28,231 nt of DNA from Bacteroidales bacterium UBA1192. Its GTDB lineage: Bacteria; Bacteroidota; Bacteroidia; Bacteroidales; Bacteroidaceae. This document shows, piece by piece, positions 22,188 to 28,231 of this stretch. The notes beneath the pieces were generated by a model. The model did no database searches, was not told the origin of the DNA, and saw only the letters and a list, made by a program, of their open reading frames with translations. Every line of letters starts with the position of its first letter. The stretch's first letter is position 1. Both the position numbers and the translations under genes were made by a program. The stretch lies in assembly GCA_002310175.1 (NCBI GenBank), contig DBYG01000043.1:14074-42304 (forward strand). The letters are read 5' to 3'.

Positions 22188-23195
22188 ATGGTTAGCTACA
22201 AAGATTTGGGTCTTGTTAACACCCGTGCAATGTTTGCCGCAGCCGTCAAGGGCGGTTATGCTATTCCGGCATTCAATTTCAACACAATGGAGCAGATGCA
22301 GGCTATCGTTCAGGCTGCAGTCGAGACCAAGTCACCGGTTATCATGCAGGTGTCAAAGGGCGCTCGTAATTATGCAAACGCCACTATTCTGCGTTATATG
22401 GCACAAGGTGCCGTTGAATATGCCAAGGAACTTGGTTGCGCTCATCCTGAGATTGTTCTTCACCTTGACCATGGCGATAGCTTCGAGCTATGCAAGGATT
22501 GTATCGATATGGGCTTCTCATCGGTCATGATTGACGGTTCTTCTCTCCCTTATGAGGATAACATCGCCCTTACCAAGAAAGTTGTAGAGTACGCTCACAA
22601 GTATGACGTAACAGTTGAGGCGGAACTTGGCGTTCTGGCTGGAGTTGAGGATGAGGTTGCAAGTGAAGTTTCACATTACACAAAGCCTGAAGAGGTTATT
22701 GACTTTGCCACCCGCACAGGATGCGATTCGCTGGCTATCTCAATAGGTACTTCACATGGTGCTTACAAGTTCAAACCAGAGCAGTGCACCCGTGACCCGA
22801 AGACCGGAAAGCTGGTTCCCCCTCCATTGGCATTCGATGTCTTGCATGAGATTGAGAAGAAGCTTCCCGGTTTCCCGATAGTTTTACACGGATCATCATC
22901 TGTTCCCCAGGACGAGGTCGATACTATCAATGCGTTCGGTGGCAAGCTGCCTGATGCAGTCGGTATTCCTGAAGAGCAGCTCCGCGAAGCTTCAAAGAGT
23001 GCAGTCTGCAAGATCAATATAGACTCTGATTCACGTCTGGCCATGACTGCCGCTATCCGCAAATATCTGGCGGAGAATCCCAGCCACTTTGATCCTCGCC
23101 AGTATCTCAAGCCCGCCCGTGAGAACATGAAAAAGATGTACATCCACAAGATTGTAGATGTTTTGGGCTCCGATGGCAAGCTTCTTCAGAAATAA
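22188..23195 (+). CDS. fba: Class II fructose-bisphosphate aldolase
   Basis: This zinc enzyme splits fructose 1,6-bisphosphate into two triose phosphates (and the reverse) in the cytosol. The 335 residues fit the long class II type. Visible site residues are Asp94-His95 in LHLDHGDSFE (91-100), the glutamates in TVEAELGVLAGVED (142-155), ISIGTSHGAYKF (184-195) with zinc ligand His190, and IVLHGSSSVP (231-240) with zinc ligand His234. The codon bias is strong, like gapA, which marks a highly expressed gene. It is a single-gene unit with its own promoter and a strong terminator, and is divergent from rpmE2. Confidence 0.97.
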   Translation: MVSYKDLGLVNTRAMFAAAVKGGYAIPAFNFNTMEQMQAIVQAAVETKSPVIMQVSKGARNYANATILRYMAQGAVEYAKELGCAHPEIVLHLDHGDSFELCKDCIDMGFSSVMIDGSSLPYEDNIALTKKVVEYAHKYDVTVEAELGVLAGVEDEVASEVSHYTKPEEVIDFATRTGCDSLAISIGTSHGAYKFKPEQCTRDPKTGKLVPPPLAFDVLHEIEKKLPGFPIVLHGSSSVPQDEVDTINAFGGKLPDAVGIPEEQLREASKSAVCKINIDSDSRLAMTAAIRKYLAENPSHFDPRQYLKPARENMKKMYIHKIVDVLGSDGKLLQK

Positions 23196-23215
23196 TATAC
23201 CCTAATTGAATATCT

Positions 23216-23254
23216 GCGGTGCGGCCATATAAATGTGCCGCATCGCTTTTTTTT
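23216..23254 (+). terminator. Rho-independent terminator after fba
   Basis: GCGGTGCGGC (23216-23225) pairs with GCCGCATCGC (23237-23246) with one G-U wobble, followed at once by T8 (23247-23254). It starts 21 bases after the fba stop. Confidence 0.92.
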
Positions 23255-23285
23255 ATGGTTAGTCTCAATTATGAAATATTATTAT

Positions 23286-23293
23286 TAAATTTG
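23286..23293 (+). promoter_or_regulatory. -7 element of the alpha-xylosidase-xylB transcript
   Basis: TAAATTTG matches TAnnTTTG and lies 26 bases before the ATG at 23320. No good TTTG is seen 19 bases upstream, so it may need an activator. The box covers the in-frame GTG at 23293, which argues against that start. Confidence 0.55.
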
Positions 23294-23319
23294 TGGATTA
23301 TTACCAATTATTGCTCAAG

Positions 23320-26157
23320 ATGAATATGAGAAATATCTTCGCGTTGCCGTTGTCTCTTTTGCTGACCGTAGCTTGCGGTGTTTCTGATTATAAGACTACA
23401 GTGGACGGCGTAATCGTAAATGTCCGGAACCCAGTCGCTGACGGTGCCCATAAGGTTCGCCTTCAGGTTATGTCGGACAGGATAGTGAGAGTATCGGCAA
23501 CTCCGGACAAGGCCTTTCATGACCGTAACAGCCTGATTATTCTCCCGGATGCCAGGTCTGATGTGGATTTTGTCGTGCATAACGGGGATGAGACGGTTGA
23601 TTTACAGACATCCGCATTGCATGTCAGGGTTAACAAGAATAACGGTACGGTTGATTTCACTGACGCTGCCGGTAACAGGATAACTAACGAGTACAAGCCA
23701 GCATCATTCAAGCCGATTCAAGTGGATGGAACACATGGCTATTCTACGATTAACATTTTTGATACTGACCCAGAGGAGGGCATCTATGGTCTGGGACAAC
23801 ATCAGTCAGACCAGTGGAATTACAAGGGGCAGAATGAAGAGCTTTATCAGTATAATACCAAGATCAGCATTCCTTTTGTCATATCTTCCAACGGATATGG
23901 TATTCTATGGGACTCTTATTCACAGGGAAGGTTCGGTAACCCTGAACCATACAAGCAGCTTAACAGACTATTCAAGCTCTATGACAAGGATGGCAAGCAG
24001 GGCTGTCTGACCGGGACATATTATGGCGGAATGCGAGGCGGAACTGTGGTAAGGGAAGAGGATTCCATCTATTTTGCTGATTCGGAAACGGTCAGGAATC
24101 TTCCACGTCTGGGACAGAGGGTTGTTTATGAAGGTTCTCTTGAAGCTCCTGAATCCGGTGAGTATAAGTTCATACTTTACTATGCAGGTTATATAAAGGT
24201 GTTCCTTGGTGATGAGGAGGTTGTCAAGGAGCGTTGGCGTACTGCATGGAACCCAAACTCCTACAAGTTCAGTTTCGATATGAAAAAGGGTCAGAAATAT
24301 GACCTGCGTATTGAATGGCGTCCGGACGGTGGAACTTCCTATTGTGGTCTGAGGGCATACGCTCCCTCGGATAAGGAGGAGCAGAATCGCATAACCATGT
24401 GGAATGAGATGGTCCAGCAGTCAGATTATTACTTTATATCAGGTGATAACATGGACGGCGTGATCAGAGGACTTCACTCACTTGTGGGAAGAGCCAACGT
24501 GATGCCCAAATGGGCCATGGGTTTCTGGCAGAGCCGCGAACACTATCGTACACAGGATGAGGTTGTCTCCACTTTGGCGGAATTCCGCAGCAGGGGAGTG
24601 GGGATAGACAATATCGTACAGGACTGGAACTATTGGGAGCAGGATTCATGGGGGTCACATGAGTTTGACAGGAGCCGTTATCCGGATCCCAAAGCCATGA
24701 TGGATCAGGTTCATGACATGAATGGACATCTGATGATTTCTGTTTGGCCTAAGTTTTATGCGACAACAGAACATTACAAGGAGTTTGATTCAAAAGGGTG
24801 GATGTACACCCGCGCCGTGGAGGACAGTTTACGTGACTGGGTCGGACCGGGATACATAGGTTCTTTCTATGATGCCTATTCTGCTGGCGCAAGGGAACTT
24901 TTCTGGTCTCAGCTTAAGGATCATCTGTACGGATTCGGCATCGATGCGTGGTGGATGGATGCAAGTGAGCCGAATATACGTGACTGCGTTCCCATGGATT
25001 ACTGGAAGGCTCTATGTGGTCCGACGGCACTTGGCTCCTCAACAGAGTATCTGACGGCATATTCACTTATGAATGCCCAGGCTATATATGAAGGCTCACG
25101 CAAGGAAAACCCGGACAAGCGTGTATTCCAGCTTACCCGTTCCGGTTTTGCAGGTCTGCAGCGTTACTCAACGGCTTCATGGAGTGGTGATATAGGTACT
25201 CGTTGGGAGGATATGCGTTCTCAGATTACAGCCGGACTAAACTACTCTCTTTGTGGTGATCCATATTGGACAATGGATATTGGTGGATTCTGTGTGGAGA
25301 ACCGATATGCCAATGCTCAACGCATGTTTGACCGCACTAAGATTGAGACTCCTGACCTCACGGAATGGCGTGAGCTTCAGACACGCTGGTATCAGTTCGG
25401 CACATTCTGTCCGCTATATCGTGCCCACGGTCAGTTCCCATTACGTGAAGTATGGAACATAGCCCCGGAAAACCATCCGGCCTACAAATCAATCGTTGAA
25501 TACAACAAACTCAGATATAGGCTGATGCCATATATCTACTCACTCGCAGGTCGTTCATGGCTTTTCGGTAGTGTTATTATGAGAGGACTGGTGATGGACT
25601 TTACCGAAGATAAAAAGGCAATGGATATATCCGACCAGTTCATGTTCGGACCGTCAATCATGGTATGTCCTGTATATGAATATGGTGCCCGTTCCAGGGA
25701 AGTATATCTGCCGGAGGGTAAAGTATGGTATGATTTTTATGATGACAAGATTACTTATGCGGGTGGTCAGACCATCACTGCTGATGCTCCTTATGAACGC
25801 ATTCCCCTGTTTGTGCCATCCGGTTCCATCATTATTTCCGGACCGGAAATAGAGTATGTTGATCAAGTCCCGGCCGATAAACTTACTGTTGATGTCTATA
25901 GTGGAAGTGGAGGCCGCTTCATCCTGTATGAGGATGACGGGGTTTCTTTCGGATATGAAAATGGCAAATACACTACAATACCTTTATATTATACGGAGAA
26001 TGAAAGTGGCAGGACCCTCAGTATAGGAAAGCGTTCAGGCGAGTATCCCGGAATGATTGGTCGTCGTGATATCAAGGTGCGGATGCATTCTCCTGACGGA
26101 ATTACTGAGCGTAATCTCGTGTACACGGGCGAAAGGATAGACGTATCTGTTGATTGA
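23320..26157 (+). CDS. Glycoside hydrolase family 31 lipoprotein with PA14 insert, probable alpha-xylosidase
   Basis: The 945-residue protein starts with a lipoprotein signal ending TVAC, so Cys19 is the expected lipidated residue (outer-membrane or periplasmic face). The region after it, GVSDYK, is not strongly acidic. An N-terminal beta domain (~25-225) is followed by a PA14 module (~229-349: GSLEAPESGEYKFILYYAG) inserted before the (beta/alpha)8 barrel (~395 on). The GH31 nucleophile is Asp547 in WWMDASEPN, and the acid/base is Asp624 in SWSGDIGTRWEDM. GH31 enzymes with a PA14 insert in this position include alpha-xylosidases that act on xyloglucan oligosaccharides. The adjacent xylulokinase and xylose isomerase genes support release of xylose. 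An alpha-glucosidase activity cannot be excluded from sequence alone. Confidence 0.88.
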   Translation: MNMRNIFALPLSLLLTVACGVSDYKTTVDGVIVNVRNPVADGAHKVRLQVMSDRIVRVSATPDKAFHDRNSLIILPDARSDVDFVVHNGDETVDLQTSALHVRVNKNNGTVDFTDAAGNRITNEYKPASFKPIQVDGTHGYSTINIFDTDPEEGIYGLGQHQSDQWNYKGQNEELYQYNTKISIPFVISSNGYGILWDSYSQGRFGNPEPYKQLNRLFKLYDKDGKQGCLTGTYYGGMRGGTVVREEDSIYFADSETVRNLPRLGQRVVYEGSLEAPESGEYKFILYYAGYIKVFLGDEEVVKERWRTAWNPNSYKFSFDMKKGQKYDLRIEWRPDGGTSYCGLRAYAPSDKEEQNRITMWNEMVQQSDYYFISGDNMDGVIRGLHSLVGRANVMPKWAMGFWQSREHYRTQDEVVSTLAEFRSRGVGIDNIVQDWNYWEQDSWGSHEFDRSRYPDPKAMMDQVHDMNGHLMISVWPKFYATTEHYKEFDSKGWMYTRAVEDSLRDWVGPGYIGSFYDAYSAGARELFWSQLKDHLYGFGIDAWWMDASEPNIRDCVPMDYWKALCGPTALGSSTEYLTAYSLMNAQAIYEGSRKENPDKRVFQLTRSGFAGLQRYSTASWSGDIGTRWEDMRSQITAGLNYSLCGDPYWTMDIGGFCVENRYANAQRMFDRTKIETPDLTEWRELQTRWYQFGTFCPLYRAHGQFPLREVWNIAPENHPAYKSIVEYNKLRYRLMPYIYSLAGRSWLFGSVIMRGLVMDFTEDKKAMDISDQFMFGPSIMVCPVYEYGARSREVYLPEGKVWYDFYDDKITYAGGQTITADAPYERIPLFVPSGSIIISGPEIEYVDQVPADKLTVDVYSGSGGRFILYEDDGVSFGYENGKYTTIPLYYTENESGRTLSIGKRSGEYPGMIGRRDIKVRMHSPDGITERNLVYTGERIDVSVD

Positions 26158-26183
26158 TAATACTAAAATAAAATAACATCTTT

Positions 26184-27683
26184 ATGAAAAAATATCTTTT
26201 GGGTTATGATATAGGTAGTTCTTCAGTGAAGGCCAGCCTGGTATCCATTGAGAGCGGAAAGAGTGTGGCATCGGCATTCTATCCTGATTCCGAGGCTCCA
26301 ATTAAGGCGGTGAACCCCGGATGGGCCGAACAGGAACCGGATGACTGGTGGACATACCTCAAGAATGTGACCGCCAAGGTAATGCAGATGTCAGGTTCCA
26401 AAGGGTCTGACATTGAGGCAATAGGTATTTCCTATCAGATGCATGGCCTGGTGTGTGTCGATAAGAGCGGGAAAGCTCTTCGTCCTGCTATCATCTGGTG
26501 TGATTCACGCGCTGTTCCATACGGAGACAAAGCATTCCGTGAGATTGGAAAGGGACAGTGTCTGACCAATCTTCTGAATTCTCCGGGTAACTTCACGGCA
26601 GCCAAACTGGCTTGGGTCAAGGAGAATGAACCAAAGCTATATGAAAACATTGACAAGATCATGCTTCCGGGCGATTATATCGCAATGCGTCTGACCGGCA
26701 CAACTTGTACCACAGTGTCGGGTCTGTCCGAAGGTATGATGTGGAATTTCAAGGAAAATGATGTGGCTGATTTTCTGCTTGACTATTACGGGTTCAGTAG
26801 TTCCCTGATTCCTGAAATACGTCCTACGTTCTCTGAGCAGGGACGAGTTTCTGTCTCCGCTGCAAAGGAATTAGGTCTGGAAGTAGGTATCCCTGTAACA
26901 TATCGTGCAGGTGACCAGCCTAACAACGCCCTTTCATTGAATGTTTTCAATCCCGGTGAGATTGCTGCTACAGCCGGAACATCAGGTGTAGTATATGGTG
27001 TCAACGGTGCCGTCAACTTTGATCCCCAGTCTAGGGTCAACACATTCGCTCATGTTAACCATACCAATAAGCAGACCCGTCTGGGTGTGTTGTTATGCAT
27101 TAACGGTACAGGTATCCTGAATGCATGGACACGCCGCAATATAATGCTTGAGGGACTCTCGTACGGTGATATGAACAAGATTGCAGAGAGCGTTCCCGTA
27201 GGTTCCGATGGAGTGAGCGTTCTTCCGTTCGGAAACGGTGCTGAACGAGTTTTGGGCAATCGCAATGTGGGGTGCAGCATACATGGGTTCAACTTCAATA
27301 TTCATAACCGCAATCATCTTGCGCGTGCCGTCCAGGAAGGTATTGTGTTCTCATTCAAGTACGGAATGGAGGTTATGGTGGAGATGGGTATGGAGATATC
27401 CAAGATCCATGCAGGCAATGCCAATATGTTTCTTAACCCGGTGTTCCGTGAGACATTGGCAGGTATCACTGGAGCTACAATTGAACTTTTTGATACCGAT
27501 GGTTCAGTTGGCGCCGCTAAGGGTGCCGGTATCGGTGCAGGGGTTTACCGCAACAATGACGAGGCTTTTTCCACATTGGAGAAATTGAATATCATTGAAC
27601 CGGACAATAAGCTTATTCCCCGTTATGAGGAAGCTTATGCCCGTTGGAAACGCATTCTGAATATGTATCTTAACGAGTTCTGA
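26184..27683 (+). CDS. xylB: Xylulokinase
   Basis: XylB phosphorylates D-xylulose to xylulose 5-phosphate for the pentose phosphate pathway. The 499-residue FGGY-family kinase has the N-terminal phosphate loop GYDIGSSSVKASLV (7-20) with Asp9, QMHGLV (85-90), the substrate segment IIWCDSRA (103-110), and RAGDQPNN (241-248) with the expected catalytic base Asp244. ATPase-domain glycine motifs GTSGVVYGV and INGTGILNAW come later. It lies 26 bases after the GH31 gene with no clear promoter between, so the two are probably cotranscribed. Sequence alone cannot fully separate xylulose from other ketose kinases, but the neighbouring xylA makes xylulokinase very likely. Confidence 0.93.
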   Translation: MKKYLLGYDIGSSSVKASLVSIESGKSVASAFYPDSEAPIKAVNPGWAEQEPDDWWTYLKNVTAKVMQMSGSKGSDIEAIGISYQMHGLVCVDKSGKALRPAIIWCDSRAVPYGDKAFREIGKGQCLTNLLNSPGNFTAAKLAWVKENEPKLYENIDKIMLPGDYIAMRLTGTTCTTVSGLSEGMMWNFKENDVADFLLDYYGFSSSLIPEIRPTFSEQGRVSVSAAKELGLEVGIPVTYRAGDQPNNALSLNVFNPGEIAATAGTSGVVYGVNGAVNFDPQSRVNTFAHVNHTNKQTRLGVLLCINGTGILNAWTRRNIMLEGLSYGDMNKIAESVPVGSDGVSVLPFGNGAERVLGNRNVGCSIHGFNFNIHNRNHLARAVQEGIVFSFKYGMEVMVEMGMEISKIHAGNANMFLNPVFRETLAGITGATIELFDTDGSVGAAKGAGIGAGVYRNNDEAFSTLEKLNIIEPDNKLIPRYEEAYARWKRILNMYLNEF

Positions 27684-27707
27684 CGGCAAAAAATAGTGGT
27701 TCATGTG

Positions 27708-27737
27708 TTGATAATTTGAATTATAAGTGTAATTTTG
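27708..27737 (+). promoter_or_regulatory. Promoter of xylA
   Basis: TTG (27708-27710), a 19-base spacer, and TAATTTTG (27730-27737) match the Bacteroidetes consensus. The predicted start near 27744 leaves a leader of about 57 bases. xylA can therefore be transcribed independently of xylB. Confidence 0.8.
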
Positions 27738-27800
27738 CGTTTAACACGACAAGTTGCTGATAGAGTTTATCATTGTTTTATTAATCATTCATAAAAAATT

Positions 27801-28231
27801 ATGGCAAAAGAGTATTTTCCCGGTTTGAAGAAAGTCAAATTCGAGGGTAAGGACAGCAAGAATCCGTTTGCTTTCCATTACTATGATGAGAACAAGGTTA
27901 TCATGGGTAAGACCATGAAGGATTGGCTGCGCTTTGCAATGGCATGGTGGCACACACTGTGCGCAGAGGGTGCAGATCAGTTCGGTGGTGGTACCAAGTC
28001 ATTCCCCTGGATGGCCGATGACGCTCTTCAGACCGCAAAGAACAAGGTTGATGCCGGTTTTGAGCTGATGCAGAAGCTGGGTATCCCTTATTTCTGCTTC
28101 CACGATGTTGACCTGATCTCAGAGGGCAAGAACGTAGCAGAGTATGAGGCTAACATGAAGGCTATCGTAGCTTACATCAAGGAGAAGCAGAAAGAGACCG
28201 GTGCCAAGCTGCTTTGGTCAACCGCTAACGT
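27801..28231 (+). CDS. xylA: Xylose isomerase, N-terminal part (3' end outside window)
   Basis: XylA interconverts D-xylose and D-xylulose (and glucose and fructose) with two divalent metals. The open frame from the ATG gives 143 complete codons of an expected ~438. The N-terminus AKEYFPGLKKVKFEGKDSKNPFAFHYYD and GKTMKDWLRFAMAWWHTLCAEGADQFGGGT are strongly diagnostic of the class II (E. coli-like) enzyme. FCFHDVDL places His101 and Asp104 at the same numbers as the catalytic pair in E. coli XylA. It lies 117 bases after xylB with its own promoter. The metal-binding C-terminal half is outside the window. Confidence 0.96.
   Translation, partial: MAKEYFPGLKKVKFEGKDSKNPFAFHYYDENKVIMGKTMKDWLRFAMAWWHTLCAEGADQFGGGTKSFPWMADDALQTAKNKVDAGFELMQKLGIPYFCFHDVDLISEGKNVAEYEANMKAIVAYIKEKQKETGAKLLWSTAN

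Noticed and set aside
23293..23319. Upstream in-frame GTG start for the GH31 gene
   Set aside because: It overlaps the -7 box and would bury the lipoprotein signal behind nine extra residues; ATG 23320 gives a normal lipobox position.
1..28231. CRISPR arrays, tRNA or rRNA genes, insertion-sequence transposases, toxin-antitoxin or defence genes
   Set aside because: I read the intergenic gaps and coding frames and saw no spaced repeats, cloverleaf, transposase motifs or defence-type domains.

Overview
The window reads as chromosomal DNA of a Bacteroidales bacterium (Bacteroides/Prevotella-like; genus not resolved). The evidence is the Bacteroidetes -7 promoter element (TAnnTTTG, often with TTTG or TTG 19 bases upstream) before several genes, A-rich start regions without clear Shine-Dalgarno sites, a SusC-type 'DEALAGRIAG' motif in a small secreted protein, DUF5063 and DUF3256 proteins, type B L31, a PA14-containing GH31 lipoprotein, and a B12-dependent MetH core. 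Nearly all of the sequence is housekeeping. I found no CRISPR array, tRNA, rRNA, phage module, defence cassette or transposase gene.

Layout: (1) 1-3114, plus strand: end of gapA with a terminator, then miaA, a lipid-kinase-family gene and kdsA, tightly packed. (2) 3111-5234, minus strand: rplU-rpmA, a hairpin, then serS, whose stop overlaps the kdsA stop. (3) 5257-6662, minus strand: a short secreted carboxypeptidase-regulatory-like protein and a TerB-DnaJ protein. (4) 6663-7065: a gene-free stretch with an 86-base palindrome. (5) 7066-15570, minus strand: a probable six-gene operon ftsK, lolA-like, trxB, metF, metH core, MFS transporter. (6) 15713-18052, plus strand: DUF5063 gene, DEDDy exonuclease and rlmI-like methyltransferase, all overlapping. 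(7) 18053-18863: an orphan promoter plus hairpin (possible small RNA) and a small EF-hand protein on the minus strand. (8) 18864-21537, plus strand: bifunctional-nuclease-like protein, rsmE, truA, DUF3256 protein. (9) 21531-22023: an inverted-repeat element at the convergent junction with rpmE2, then the rpmE2 leader and promoter. (10) 22188-23195: class II aldolase. (11) 23320 to the end, plus strand: alpha-xylosidase-like GH31 lipoprotein, xylB and the start of xylA.

Functional links: gapA and fba are central glycolysis. GH31, XylB and XylA form a short path from xylosylated oligosaccharides to xylulose 5-phosphate. MetF and MetH make and use methyl-tetrahydrofolate for methionine synthesis. 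MiaA, SerS, L21, L27, L31, RlmI, RsmE and TruA all serve translation. KdsA and LolA serve the outer membrane.

The parts least explained by ordinary annotation are the two intergenic palindromic elements (6931-7016 and 21531-21666), the orphan promoter/hairpin at 18126-18217, the MetH without a reactivation domain, and the truncated SusC-like protein. I do not see a clear, previously undescribed multi-gene system.
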